This document shows positions 34,711 to 44,140 of a stretch of DNA of 49,488 nt, piece by piece. Made by a program: the position numbers and the translations under genes. The stretch lies in assembly GCA_022340585.1 (NCBI GenBank), contig JAJDNS010000126.1, positions 1 through 49,488 of the forward strand. Reading direction: 5' to 3'. The notes beneath the pieces are model-generated. The model saw only the letters and a program-made list of their open reading frames with translations, was not told the DNA's origin and did not search any database. Source of the DNA: Acidobacteriota bacterium (GTDB lineage Bacteria > Acidobacteriota > Vicinamibacteria > Fen-336). Position 1 is the first letter of the stretch; the number at the start of each line of letters is the position of its first letter.

Positions 34711-35331
34711 ATGCCCGTGAACGAGACCAAACGCGCCCTGGTCGAGCACTACCGACGCGACACGATTCTCGCGGCGGCCCGCCATGTGATCGCCCGCCAG
34801 GGCCGGGGCGGGGCCTCGATGCAGGCCATCGCCGACGAGGCGGGCGTCGCCAAGGGCACCCTCTACCTCTACTTCCGCGACCGGGACGACCTCCTCCAGC
34901 ACACCGGGGGCCTCGTCTTCGACGAGCTGCTCGCCCGACTGACCACCGTCCTGGAGGAGGCCCGTCCCCTCTCCGAGAGCCTCCGGGCCCTCGTGCGGAC
35001 CAACCTCGAGTTCTTCGACGAGAACCAGGAATTCCTCCGGGTCTACATGGCGCTGCGTCACGCGGGGGACCCGGCTGCCTCGCGTCGGCGGCGCCGGAAG
35101 GCGAAGCAGTACACCCGCCATCTCGAGATGCTGAGCCGGTACCTGGCCGAGGCGACGGCGCGAGGAGAGATGAAGGCGCTCGACCCCGAGCGGGTCGCGC
35201 TCTTCTTCTCCGAAGGGGTCGCCGCCATCCTCCTGCACCGACTGGAGGGGACCGCCCCGGCCCGCGCCGAGGAAGCCGACTGGATCGTGGACATGCTGCT
35301 GAACGGCCTTTGCTCCCGGAGGGATTCTTGA
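34711..35331 (+). CDS. TetR-family transcriptional repressor
   Basis: A 206-residue regulator. The N-terminal helix-turn-helix is GGASMQAIADEAGVAKGTLYLYFRDRDDLL, roughly residues 33-62, preceded by a basic first helix. The C-terminal 140 residues are the helical ligand and dimer domain. Palindromes lie directly upstream, and the tolC-like TTG start overlaps its stop, so it most likely controls its own gene and the tolC-mfp-RND genes behind it. The inducer is probably an efflux substrate. Confidence 0.92.
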   Translation: MPVNETKRALVEHYRRDTILAAARHVIARQGRGGASMQAIADEAGVAKGTLYLYFRDRDDLLQHTGGLVFDELLARLTTVLEEARPLSESLRALVRTNLEFFDENQEFLRVYMALRHAGDPAASRRRRRKAKQYTRHLEMLSRYLAEATARGEMKALDPERVALFFSEGVAAILLHRLEGTAPARAEEADWIVDMLLNGLCSRRDS

Positions 35332-36704
35332 CTCCAACCATCCTCCTCGCCTGCCTCGCCCTCGCCACCCCCGCCGCGACGGGGTCACCCCCCGGTGCTC
35401 AGGACCAGGACAGCGCGACCCTCACGGCGTCCCGGGAAGACCCGTCGAGCATGCCCGACTCCGACGAGGTGGTGTCCCTCGGGTTCGAGGAGGCCCTTCA
35501 GCGCGCCCTCATGGCCAACGCGAGCGTCGGTCAGGCCCGCGCCGAGGTCGGCGCCGCGAGCGCCCAGAAGCGCGGGGCCCTCTCCGCGATCCTCCCCCGG
35601 GTCCAGGCCTCGGGAGGGCTCATCCGGAACTCCGAGGAGGCCGCCTTCGGCGTGCCCCCGAACCAGCGCGTGATCCTGCCCCTGAACGACTGGAACGTGC
35701 GGCTCCTGGTCTCCCAGCCGATCTTCGCCGGCCTGCGGGAGATCCGGGCCTACGACCAGGCCAAGGAGGGAGTCCGGGCCGCCGAGGAGGGCGTGCGCGC
35801 CACCCAGGACCGCATTCTCCTCCGGGTCGCGGGCGAGTACATCACCGTCGTGGGGGGCGACGCCCTCGTCGAGGTCGGGCGACAGACCCTCGCCCTGGCC
35901 CAGGAGCGTCTCCGCCAGGCGCAGGACTTCTTCGACGCCGGCGAGTCCACCCGGGTCGACGTCGTGCGCGCCCAATCGGCGGTCGCCGCCGCCGAGCGCA
36001 CCATCGCCCTGGCCGAGCGCGACCGGGGCGTGGCGGCCGGGCAGCTGCGGGTCGACCTGGACGTCGAGGGGGACATCGTCGTCGCCGAGCCCCGTCTCGA
36101 GCTCCCGCCCCGGCCGGACGAGGCCCTGCTGATCCAGCGCGCCGAGGAGACTCGCGCCGACCTGCAGCAGGCGCGGAGCCGCCTCCGGATCGCGGAGCTC
36201 GAGGTCTCCCGGCAGAGGGGGGCCTATCTCCCCACCGTCACCGCGGACGCCGGCTACACGTGGCAGAAGACGACCTTCCCGTCGGACCGGTACGGCTACG
36301 CCGCGCTGCGCATGACGGTCCCCATCTGGACGTCGGGGGAGGTCGGGGCCCGCGTCAACCTCGCCCGCGAGCGCGAGCGCCAGGCGCGGCTCGCCTACGA
36401 GGAGGCTCTCCGTACGGTCCGGGAGGATGTGCGACGGGCGCTCCTGAACCTGGCGACCGCGAAGACGAGCCTCCAGCTCTCGCGGGAGCAGCTCCAGGCC
36501 GCGGAGGCGGAGTACGAGCAGGTCTCGGACCTGTACCGCAACCAGGAGGCCACCTCACTCGACATTCAGTCTTCGGAGGCAACGCTGGCCGACGCCCGGC
36601 GGGCGGTGGTCGTGAGCGACCTCGCCCGCCTGCTCGCCGAGCTCGAGGTCTACTTCGCGGCCGGGGACCTGACGTCCGCCGTGCTCAAGGAGGCAACGCC
36701 GTGA
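35328..36704 (+). CDS. TolC-family outer-membrane efflux channel
   Basis: A 458-residue outer membrane factor. A signal-peptide-like start (LTPTILLACLALATPAATG) is followed by two repeats of long amphipathic helices and beta segments typical of TolC/CusC, for example VSLGFEEALQRALMANASVGQARAEV near residue 50 and YLPTVTADAGYTW near residue 305. TTG at 35328 is used as the start because GGAGGG lies four bases before it and it overlaps the tetR stop; another TTG at 35310 is in frame. Its stop overlaps the mfp GTG. It forms the outer-membrane exit of the tripartite pump. Confidence 0.88.
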   Translation: MTPTILLACLALATPAATGSPPGAQDQDSATLTASREDPSSMPDSDEVVSLGFEEALQRALMANASVGQARAEVGAASAQKRGALSAILPRVQASGGLIRNSEEAAFGVPPNQRVILPLNDWNVRLLVSQPIFAGLREIRAYDQAKEGVRAAEEGVRATQDRILLRVAGEYITVVGGDALVEVGRQTLALAQERLRQAQDFFDAGESTRVDVVRAQSAVAAAERTIALAERDRGVAAGQLRVDLDVEGDIVVAEPRLELPPRPDEALLIQRAEETRADLQQARSRLRIAELEVSRQRGAYLPTVTADAGYTWQKTTFPSDRYGYAALRMTVPIWTSGEVGARVNLARERERQARLAYEEALRTVREDVRRALLNLATAKTSLQLSREQLQAAEAEYEQVSDLYRNQEATSLDIQSSEATLADARRAVVVSDLARLLAELEVYFAAGDLTSAVLKEATP

Positions 36705-37630
36705 CGCTGCGCTCGAACGTCTTTCTCTTCGCTGCCGTGAACCTGGGCATCCTGGCCGCGGCCGGGTGCTCCCGTGCCGGCTCGGACACCGAGGCGGTGG
36801 CGACGCCTGCTCCCCCGCTGCCCGAGGACGTGCAGGCCGTGGCCGAGACGGTGGCGTCCGGTGCCGAGGCCACTCCCGCCCCCGGCGAGAGCCAGACCGA
36901 CGCCCTCGTGGCGGGGGGACGCCTCGGCGTCACCGGGGAGTTTGTCCCGCCCATCCGCTCGGACCTCGTCCCCCGCACCGGCGGCCGCGTGGCCCGCGTC
37001 CTCGTGGACGAGGGCCAGCGGGTCCGGCGCGGGCAGCCCCTCCTGGAGCTCGAGACCGACTATCTGAAGCTGGACGTGGCCCGGGCGGGGGCCGAGCGGG
37101 CCCGGGCGGCGGCCGCGGCCGACGAGGCGCGCCGCGACTTCGAGCGCAAGACCGACCTGGCCGGGAGGGGCTCCGTCTCCCAGGCCGTCTTCCTCCGCTC
37201 CAAGGCCGGAGCGGAGCAGGCGGAGGCGGCCCTCGCCGCCGGCCAGGCCGCCCTGGAGCTGGCGCAGCAGCGCCTCGACGACGCCGTCCTCACCTCGCCC
37301 GTCGACGGCGTGGTGGCGTCGCGGCGGACCGACGTGGGAGAGCGCCTGGGCGAAGGCACCGTGGCCTTCGTGGTGGAGCAGACGGCGCCCCTGAAGCTGC
37401 GCTTCCGCGTCCCCGAGCGCTACCTGGCGACGGTCGAGGTGGGGCTGCCGGTGGCGGCCCGCGTCGACCCCTATCCCGAAGAGACCTTCGACGGGAAGGT
37501 GAGCCTGGTGGGAGGATCGGTGGACCCGTCCTCCCGCACCTTCCTGGCCGAGGCCGAGTTCCCGAACCGGGACGGTCGACTGCGCCCCGGGCTCTTCGCC
37601 CGGGTCGAGCTGCGGCTCGGGGAGGAGTAA
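36701..37630 (+). CDS. Efflux periplasmic adaptor lipoprotein (membrane fusion protein)
   Basis: A 309-residue adaptor. The signal ends in a lipobox (LAAAGC, Cys23), so it should be a lipid-anchored periplasmic protein. The biotinyl/lipoyl-like half motifs are [24 protein letters not shown] and [20 protein letters not shown], flanking an Ala-rich helical hairpin. A beta-barrel ([18 protein letters not shown]) and a short membrane-proximal domain follow. At 309 residues it is shorter than AcrA. The GTG at 36701 overlaps the tolC stop by three bases and it is followed four bases later by the RND gene. Confidence 0.88.
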   Translation: MTLRSNVFLFAAVNLGILAAAGCSRAGSDTEAVATPAPPLPEDVQAVAETVASGAEATPAPGESQTDALVAGGRLGVTGEFVPPIRSDLVPRTGGRVARVLVDEGQRVRRGQPLLELETDYLKLDVARAGAERARAAAAADEARRDFERKTDLAGRGSVSQAVFLRSKAGAEQAEAALAAGQAALELAQQRLDDAVLTSPVDGVVASRRTDVGERLGEGTVAFVVEQTAPLKLRFRVPERYLATVEVGLPVAARVDPYPEETFDGKVSLVGGSVDPSSRTFLAEAEFPNRDGRLRPGLFARVELRLGEE

Positions 37631-37634
37631 CACC

Positions 37635-40600
37635 GTGCAGAAGCTGGCCGAGATCTGCGTCCGCCGTCCCGTCTTCACATGGGTGCTGGTCCTCTCCCTG
37701 GTGGTCCTGGGCCTCTTCGCCTACCCCCGCCTCGGAGTGGACCGCTTCCCCAACATCGACTTCCCCTACGTCACGGTGAGCACCGTCCTCGTGGGAGCCG
37801 CCCCCGAGGAGATCGAGACCGAGATCACGGACAAGGTCGAGGAGGCGGTCAACACCATCTCCGGCATCGACCAGCTCATCTCCGTCTCGGCCGAGGGCGT
37901 CTCCCAGGTCGTCGTCAGCTTCGAGCTGGAGAAGGATGCCGACGTGGCCGCCCAGGAGGTCCGCGACCGCGTGAACACCATACTGCGCGACCTGCCCCGC
38001 GACGCCGACCCTCCGGTCATCGCGAAGATCGACCCCGACGCCATTCCCGTCCTCTCGGTGGCGGTGTCCGCCCCCCTCCCCATCCGCGAGGTGACCGAGT
38101 TCGCGGACAAGACGCTGCGCCGCCGGATCGAGTCCGTCTTCGGAGTGGGCCAGGTCCAGCTCATCGGCGGCCGCAAGCGACAGATCAACGTCGTCGCCGA
38201 CCCGGTGCGCCTCGCCGCGGTGCAGGTCACGGCGGCCGAGGTGTCCCAGGCCCTCGCCACCCAGAACGTTCAGCTCCCGGGAGGCCGGGTCGAGCAGGGG
38301 CTGCGGGACATGACCCTGCGCACCTACGGCCGCGTGGAGAGGGTGCAGGACTTCGGCGACATCATCATCGGGACCCGTAACGGCCACGCCGTCCGCCTCT
38401 CCGAGGTCGCGCAGGTCGAGGACGGGATGGAGGAGCCGGAGACGGTGGCCTCGGTGAACGGCGAGCCAGCCGTCATCCTCCAGGTCCGCAAGCAGTCGGG
38501 CACCAACACCATCGAGGTGGTGGAGCGGCTCAAGGAGCGACTGGCCGAGCTCCGTCCCCAGCTTCCCGCCGGCTACGAGCTGGAGATCGTCCGCGACCAG
38601 TCTGAGTACATCGTGACCGCGGTGGACACGGTCCAGGAGCATCTGGTCCTGGGCGCGCTCTTCGCCGCCTGCGTGGTGTGGTTCTTCCTGCGCCGGTTCC
38701 GGCCCACGATCATCGCCGCCCTCGCCATCCCGAGCTCGATCATCGCCACCTTCGCCGCCATCTACTTCATGGGATTCACCCTCAACGTGATCACCCTCCT
38801 GGCCCTCACCCTTGTGGTCGGGATCGTCATCGACGACGCGGTCATCGTTCTCGAGAACATCTTCCGCTTCATGGAGGAGAAGGAGTTGACTCCTCGGGAA
38901 GCCGCGGTGGAGGGGACGCGGGAGATCGGCCTCGCCGTTCTCGCGACATCGGCCTCCCTGGTCGCCGTCTTCCTGCCCGTGGCCTTCATGGGCGGGATCG
39001 TGGGCCGGTTCATGAACTCCTTCGGCGTGACCATCGCCTTCGCCATCGGCGTCTCGCTCCTCGTGGCCTTCACCCTCACGCCCATGCTGTCCTCGCGTTG
39101 GCTGCGCCCGCGGGAGCTCGAGAGCGACAAGACCTCGCGGGAGGTCGGATTCTACGCGGTGGTGGAGCGCTCCTACCTGCGCCTGCTCGACTGGGCCATG
39201 GCCCACCGCTGGGCGGTGGTTCTCGTCGCGGTCGTGGTGGTGGCCTCCACGGTCCCCCTGGGCGCCATCGCCAACAAGAACTTTCTTCCCGTGGACGACG
39301 AGTCGCAGTTCGAGGTGGTCGTCCGCGCCCCCGAGGGGTCGAGCCTCGAGTCGACACAGACGATCCTCCAGTCCATCGGTCGCCGCGTGCGAGAGCTCGC
39401 GGGAGTGGAGTACACGCTCCTCACGATCGGGGCCGATCCACAGAACACCCACAACCTGGGGACCCTGTACGTGAAGCTGGTGCCGGTGGAGGAGCGGGAC
39501 TGGGACCAGCAGGAGATCATGGAGGACATCCGCCATGACATCATGCCGGCCTATGCGAGCCTGAATCTCCGGGTCCAGGTCCAGCGGGTCAACACCTTCA
39601 GCCAGGGCAACAACGCCGAGATCCAGTTCTGGATCGGCGGGCCGGACCTGGACCAGCTGGACGGCTACTCGCAGGTGCTGCTGGACAAGCTCAAGGCCAT
39701 GCCCGGGGCCGTGGACGCCGACACCAACTACGTGGTGGGCAAGCCCGAGCTGGGAGTCCACATCGACCGGGCCAAGGCCGGCGACCTGGGCGTACGGGTC
39801 CGCGACGTGGCCTCGACCCTGAACGTCCTCGTCGGGGGCTTGAAGGTCTCGGACTACTACGAGGGAGGCGAGCAGTACGAGGTGCACCTGCGGGCCAAGG
39901 CGGGGTCTCGGCGGGACGCCGAGGGAATCGCCCAGGCGGAGGTGCCGTCGCTGCGCGGGCCGGTGCCTCTCACCGACATGGTCCGCTTCGAGACGGGGAC
40001 CGGGCCGTCCCTCATCAACCGCCTCAATCGGCGCCGGCAGGTGCTGCTCTTCTCCAACGTGCTGCCCGGCTTCTCTTCCCAGACCATCATGGACGGCCTG
40101 GTGGCGGGGGCCGAGGAGCTCGACATGGGGCCCGCGTACTCCTACGGGTTCACCGGGCGCTCGCGGGAGCAGGGACGGGCGTTCGTCAACTTCATGATCG
40201 CCTTCCTCGCTTCGATCCTCTTCATGTACCTGGTCCTGGCCGCCCAGTTCGAGAGCTGGATCCACCCGGTGACCATCCTCCTGGCCCTGCCCCTCACCAT
40301 CCCCTTCGCACTGCTGTCCATCGTGGTGCTCGACCAGTCCATCAACATCTACTCCTCGCTGGGGATTCTGGTCCTCTTCGGCATCGTCAAGAAGAACGGT
40401 ATCCTGCAGATCGACCACATGAACGGCCTGCGGGCCCAGGGCATGCCCCGGGACGAGGCGATCCGCCACGCCAACCGCGACCGCCTGCGGCCCATCCTCA
40501 TGACCACTCTCTCGTTCGTCGCGGGCATGCTGCCCCTCACGGTCTCGAGCGGCACCGGCGCTGGCACGAACCGGGCCATCGGCAGCGTCATCATCGGCGG

Positions 40601-40754
40601 TCAGACCCTGGCGCTGCTTCTGACCCTCATCGGGACGCCGGTCGCCTACAGCATCTTCGACGACTGGGCCCGGAGCCCGATCTGGCAGAAGCTGGCCCGC
40701 CTCCTGCCCAGCCGGGCGGGCACCAACGGGCGGAACGGGGTGCCCGCGGCCTGA
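37635..40754 (+). CDS. RND-family multidrug efflux transporter, inner-membrane pump
   Basis: A 1039-residue HAE1-type RND pump of full length. It has the N-terminal helix after [20 protein letters not shown], the conserved [15 protein letters not shown], two large periplasmic loops, and 12 predicted helices. The proton-relay region is [16 protein letters not shown] with paired Asp; a matching Lys site is in [14 protein letters not shown] of the second half. The GTG at 37635 follows GGGAGGAG. With the preceding TolC and adaptor genes it completes a tripartite pump under TetR control. The substrate cannot be told from sequence. Confidence 0.95.
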   Translation: MQKLAEICVRRPVFTWVLVLSLVVLGLFAYPRLGVDRFPNIDFPYVTVSTVLVGAAPEEIETEITDKVEEAVNTISGIDQLISVSAEGVSQVVVSFELEKDADVAAQEVRDRVNTILRDLPRDADPPVIAKIDPDAIPVLSVAVSAPLPIREVTEFADKTLRRRIESVFGVGQVQLIGGRKRQINVVADPVRLAAVQVTAAEVSQALATQNVQLPGGRVEQGLRDMTLRTYGRVERVQDFGDIIIGTRNGHAVRLSEVAQVEDGMEEPETVASVNGEPAVILQVRKQSGTNTIEVVERLKERLAELRPQLPAGYELEIVRDQSEYIVTAVDTVQEHLVLGALFAACVVWFFLRRFRPTIIAALAIPSSIIATFAAIYFMGFTLNVITLLALTLVVGIVIDDAVIVLENIFRFMEEKELTPREAAVEGTREIGLAVLATSASLVAVFLPVAFMGGIVGRFMNSFGVTIAFAIGVSLLVAFTLTPMLSSRWLRPRELESDKTSREVGFYAVVERSYLRLLDWAMAHRWAVVLVAVVVVASTVPLGAIANKNFLPVDDESQFEVVVRAPEGSSLESTQTILQSIGRRVRELAGVEYTLLTIGADPQNTHNLGTLYVKLVPVEERDWDQQEIMEDIRHDIMPAYASLNLRVQVQRVNTFSQGNNAEIQFWIGGPDLDQLDGYSQVLLDKLKAMPGAVDADTNYVVGKPELGVHIDRAKAGDLGVRVRDVASTLNVLVGGLKVSDYYEGGEQYEVHLRAKAGSRRDAEGIAQAEVPSLRGPVPLTDMVRFETGTGPSLINRLNRRRQVLLFSNVLPGFSSQTIMDGLVAGAEELDMGPAYSYGFTGRSREQGRAFVNFMIAFLASILFMYLVLAAQFESWIHPVTILLALPLTIPFALLSIVVLDQSINIYSSLGILVLFGIVKKNGILQIDHMNGLRAQGMPRDEAIRHANRDRLRPILMTTLSFVAGMLPLTVSSGTGAGTNRAIGSVIIGGQTLALLLTLIGTPVAYSIFDDWARSPIWQKLARLLPSRAGTNGRNGVPAA

Positions 40755-40762
40755 GCCCTGCC

Positions 40763-40781
40763 GGCGCCCGACCCGGGCGCC
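40763..40781 (+). terminator. Stem-loop after the RND gene
   Basis: GGCGCCC (40763-40769) pairs with GGGCGCC (40775-40781) around a five-base loop, starting nine bases after the RND stop codon. A T-run is missing, so termination would be Rho-assisted or partial. Confidence 0.4.
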
Positions 40782-40853
40782 AGTCACGCGTCCGCCCGGG
40801 CGTCCCTGCTTTCCGAGACGACTCTCTGGGACAGGGGACCTGTAGAGTTTCCC

Positions 40854-40870
40854 GTCGGACCCGGTCCGAC
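40854..40870. repeat. Perfect 8-bp inverted repeat with one-base centre
   Basis: GTCGGACC and GGTCCGAC flank a single C. It contains the same GGTCC core as the 22-bp palindrome 44 bases downstream, and both lie in the 205-base gap after the efflux operon. Confidence 0.5.
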
Positions 40871-40913
40871 ACCCTCCCGAGCCAGCCTCGTCCCCGCGCC
40901 GACGGATCTCAAT

Positions 40914-40935
40914 CGAATCGGTCCGGACCGATTCG
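40914..40935. repeat. 22-bp perfect palindrome
   Basis: CGAATCGGTCC is followed immediately by its exact reverse complement GGACCGATTCG. A perfect 22-bp palindrome is unusual by chance in one small gap and suggests a dimeric protein binding site or a cruciform-forming element. It overlaps the open frame leading into the truncated VWFA-like gene. Confidence 0.6.
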
Positions 40936-40959
40936 GCAGCGCCGGCCGACACCAACGAC

Positions 40960-41970
40960 GTGAAGGACGGGCTCCTCGAGATGGGCGAGGACATGCGCTT
41001 CCACTACATCTCGTCCTACACGCCCAGGAACCGGACAGACGACGGCCGGTTCCGGGAGGTGTCGGTCGAGGTGCGGCGACGAGGATTGGAGGTCCGGACG
41101 CGGCACGGGTACTTCGCCATGCCACCCACGGTCCTCCGTCCGCTTCCCGATCCGAAGGCGAAGGCCCTCGCCGCGCTGGAGCTCACCCCGCCACCGAGCC
41201 ACTTCCCCCTGTTTGCGGCTGCGCTCAGCTTTCCAACCGACGGGCCCGAGGGGCTCGTCCCCGTGTTCCTCGAGGTCCCCGGCGACCGGTTCGAGCTCGC
41301 GGTCGGCTCAGACGGCTCTCTGCGGGGAGACGTCACCTTCGTGGCCCGCATTCGCGACGAGGAGGGACGGTTGTTCGCCCGCCTCGGCCAGCGCTTCCGA
41401 CCCAACGCCCCCTTGCCGACGGGCAAGGACGTCCAGACGGGGGGACTGTTGTGCCATCCCCTGGTTCGCCTGCCGGCGGGGCGGTTCGTGCTGGAGGCCG
41501 CCGCCTACGACGCCGTGGCCGACAAAACCAGCGTCCGGGTACAGCCCTTCCGGGGGCCCGAGAAGGAGGCAGCGGCGCGGCTGAGCAGCCTGGTCGTGGC
41601 GAAGGCGATCCGGAGGCTCGACCCCCTTCCGGAGGAGGAGCCCGACCCCCTGGTCTTCGGCGATTCGCTCCTCCAGCCCAATCTCGGCGAAACCGTGCAC
41701 AAGTCCGAGACGCCCTCCCTCGCCTTCTTCTTCGTAGCCCAGGGACGCGAACGACTCCCCGAGGAGGCGGTCGTCGAGGTCTGGGGCGAGGGGACCAGGG
41801 TCGGGCGGAGCGCCATGAAGCTCGAGCCACCGGACCCGGAGGGCACCGTGCGGCAGGGCGGCTCCGTGTCGCTGGCCTCGCTCCGCCCCGGCCTCTACAC
41901 GCTCAAGGTGGAGGTGGCTTCGGGTGAGGGTCCGGCTCGGGCCGAGGCGTCCTTCAGTCTCGCCGAGTAG
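40960..41970 (+). pseudogene. 5'-truncated VWFA-related protein (C-terminal half only)
   Basis: A 336-residue open frame whose first 55 residues (MGEDMRFHYISSYTPRN and RTRHGYFAMPP) match the end of the VWFA-domain module seen in acidobacterial TIGR03436-like proteins. There DxxxYYLIGY and RKGY close the domain. The VWA fold itself is absent: upstream in frame lies only a short stretch with palindromes and then the RND gene. The rest (about 280 residues) is a beta-rich domain with no match I recognise. No ribosome site precedes the GTG at 40960. Either a truncated pseudogene or a short surviving gene; the intact relative lies at 45993-47201. Confidence 0.5.
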
Positions 41971-42557
41971 ACCCTCGCGACGTCCAGGGGAACGGCTCAC
42001 CCGAGGTTGAGGAGCCTGTCTCGCCTCCGTTGGGGCGGACACGCGAGGACGCGGGTCCGCAGACATGCCGGGTGCCGCAAGCCTGAGTACGACGTCGTTC
42101 TGCACCGGGTCAACTGGGCCCTGATGGACGAGGACATGGAGGAATCCGACTCGGGCGCGATGGCGTGCTGCCCCTGGCGCCGCGCAACGCTTTCCCCGAT
42201 CTCCGGCCGAGGCTGCATGCCCTGCTGACCGAAGCCGCCCGACAGTGACGAACTGCCTCGATGGTCTCGCGGGAGGACGCCCCGGGGGGAATGGACGTCC
42301 TTCTCCTCACCTGGACGCATCAACCGGATCTTGGTATGATCAGTGACTCTTTCATCTCGCCCAATTGCACCATCTGACGCGTCGCATGGCGGTGCAGAGT
42401 GGCGTCACTCCTTGGAGCGGGCTCCCAGGTTCGGCTCGGCGGAAGGCCCCACGCCGGACCTGTCGAGACGGAACGTGTCGCCGACCGGACCCTCTCGAAG
42501 AGCGCGCCGAGAAAAGGGCGAGCACCCGGATCCGGATCTCGCGAAGAGGAGGTGCCC
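41971..42557. other. 587-base gap before the KamA-like gene
   Basis: No convincing gene on either strand. Small frames here (for example 42007-42228 plus) lack ribosome sites. The right half carries a promoter-like pair and then a leader of about 210 bases, long enough for regulation in the RNA, though I see no known riboswitch pattern. Confidence 0.4.
42312..42340 (+). promoter_or_regulatory. Candidate promoter of the KamA-like gene
   Basis: TGGACG (42312-42317, four of six) and TATGAT (42335-42340, five of six) are spaced by 17 bases. Transcription from here gives a leader of about 210 bases before the ATG at 42558. Confidence 0.45.
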
Positions 42558-43928
42558 ATGGCCGTCGTCCCCATCCATTCCCCGATTGCTCATTCCGCAA
42601 CGCCGGTCAAGCTGAAGATCTACACCCGGAGGGACATCGATCGCATCCCCGAGCTCCAGGGACTGACCCACGAGCAGCGCCACCTCATGAAGGCCGTCTC
42701 CGCCGTTTTGCCGTTTCGCGTCAACGACTACGTCCTCGAGAACCTCATCGACTGGAGCAACATCCCCGACGATCCCATGTTCCAGCTCACCTTCCCCCAA
42801 CCGGGCATGCTGCAGGACGGCCACCTCGAGCGGATGCTGGACCTGGTGAAGCGGAACGTGTCCCACGGCGAGATCCAGGCCGCGGCCCGAGAGATCCAGA
42901 GCGGGCTCAACCCCCACCCGGCCGGTCAGCTGGAGCTGAACGTCCCGACCCTCGACGCGCGTCCGCTCGAGGGGATGCAGCACAAGTACCGGGAGACGGT
43001 GCTCTTCTTCCCCGCGGCGGGCCAGACCTGCCACGCCTACTGCACCTACTGCTTCCGGTGGGCGCAGTTCGTCGGAATCGACGAGCTTCGGTTCGCGGCG
43101 AGACAGGCCGACGCCCTTTTCCGCTACGTCCAGGAGCATCCGGAGGTGAGGAGCGTGCTCTTCACGGGCGGCGACCCTCTCGTCATGAAGACGAAGGTGC
43201 TGCGCAAGTACATCGAGCGCCTCCTCGACCCCTCGCTCGAGCACCTGGAGAGCATTCGGATCGGAACCAAGGCTCCGGCGTACTGGCCCCATCGATTCGT
43301 CGCCGACGAGGACTCGGACGACCTCCTCCGGTTGTTCGACGAGGTCGTCGAGTCGGGAAGGAACCTGGCCCTGATGGCCCACTTCAGCCATCCCCGCGAG
43401 CTCGAGACCCCGGTGGCCCGGGAGGCCATTCGTCGTGTGCGCAGCGCGGGAGGGGTGGTGCGCTGTCAGGCGCCCCTCATTGCCCACGTCAACGACTCGG
43501 CCGACGTGTGGGCCGAGATGTGGAGGAGCCAGGTCAGGCTGGGAGCGGTCCCCTACTACATGTTCGTGGAGCGGGACACGGGCGCGAGGGAGTACTTCGC
43601 CGTCTCCCTCGCGCGAGCGCTCGACGTCTTCAACGGCGCCTATCGCCAGGTGTCCGGTCTGGAGCGGACCGTCCGCGGACCGTCCATGTCGGCGACCCCG
43701 GGCAAGGTGCTGGTCGACGGCGTCGCCGAGGTGCACGGCGAGAAGGTGTTCGCTCTCAAGTTCCTCCAGGGGCGGGACCCGGCCTGGGCGGGGCAGGTCT
43801 TCTTCGCGAGATACGATCCGCACGCCAGCTGGCTCGACCACCTGAAGCCCGCCTTCGGACAGGACGAGTTCTTCTTCGAGGAGGAGCTGCGGGCGATCAG
43901 GGCCCGTCACCGCCGCCAGCTCGACTGA
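42558..43928 (+). CDS. KamA/lysine-2,3-aminomutase-like radical SAM protein, divergent
   Basis: A 456-residue radical SAM enzyme. The cluster-binding motif is Cys158-x3-Cys162-x2-Cys165 in TCHAYCTYCFRW, preceded by the KamA-type HKYRETVLFF, and followed by SVLFTGGDPLVMKT. In lysine aminomutases a later glycine-rich VDAPGGGGK segment holds the PLP lysine, and cysteines bind zinc. I find neither here; the corresponding region reads SATPGKVLVDGV. The enzyme may therefore lack PLP chemistry or use a different lysine. GAGGAGG precedes the ATG. The upstream part of the long open frame is not protein-like. A pyruvyl-transferase-like gene follows after 212 bases on the same strand. Confidence 0.85.
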   Translation: MAVVPIHSPIAHSATPVKLKIYTRRDIDRIPELQGLTHEQRHLMKAVSAVLPFRVNDYVLENLIDWSNIPDDPMFQLTFPQPGMLQDGHLERMLDLVKRNVSHGEIQAAAREIQSGLNPHPAGQLELNVPTLDARPLEGMQHKYRETVLFFPAAGQTCHAYCTYCFRWAQFVGIDELRFAARQADALFRYVQEHPEVRSVLFTGGDPLVMKTKVLRKYIERLLDPSLEHLESIRIGTKAPAYWPHRFVADEDSDDLLRLFDEVVESGRNLALMAHFSHPRELETPVAREAIRRVRSAGGVVRCQAPLIAHVNDSADVWAEMWRSQVRLGAVPYYMFVERDTGAREYFAVSLARALDVFNGAYRQVSGLERTVRGPSMSATPGKVLVDGVAEVHGEKVFALKFLQGRDPAWAGQVFFARYDPHASWLDHLKPAFGQDEFFFEEELRAIRARHRRQLD

Positions 43929-44140
43929 TCCCGCCGGGCTCGAGGCGGTCCGCAGCGAGCAGCAGGACGAGGCAGAGACCTGTCGCGAGCATGGGCGGGA
44001 GGGCTACCACAGGGGGAGATGAGAATCGCCGCCGGAGCCGCGGATCGCGCCCGCCGCGCGCCCTCGCGGTGGGTGGTGATATCGTCTCGCGTGTCGCTCC
44101 ACCAAACAGGCCTCCGGAGTTCATTGGAGAGGGGAACGCC

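Noticed and set aside
37290..40994. Long minus-strand open frame of 1234 codons opposite the RND pump
   Set aside because: It is antisense to a textbook RND gene; low-complexity Asp/Gly/His/Arg-rich translation is the mirror of a high-GC3 gene.
42007..42228. Plus-strand 73-codon frame in the gap before the KamA-like gene
   Set aside because: No ribosome site, ends in Cys/Pro-rich sequence and third positions are not coding-like.
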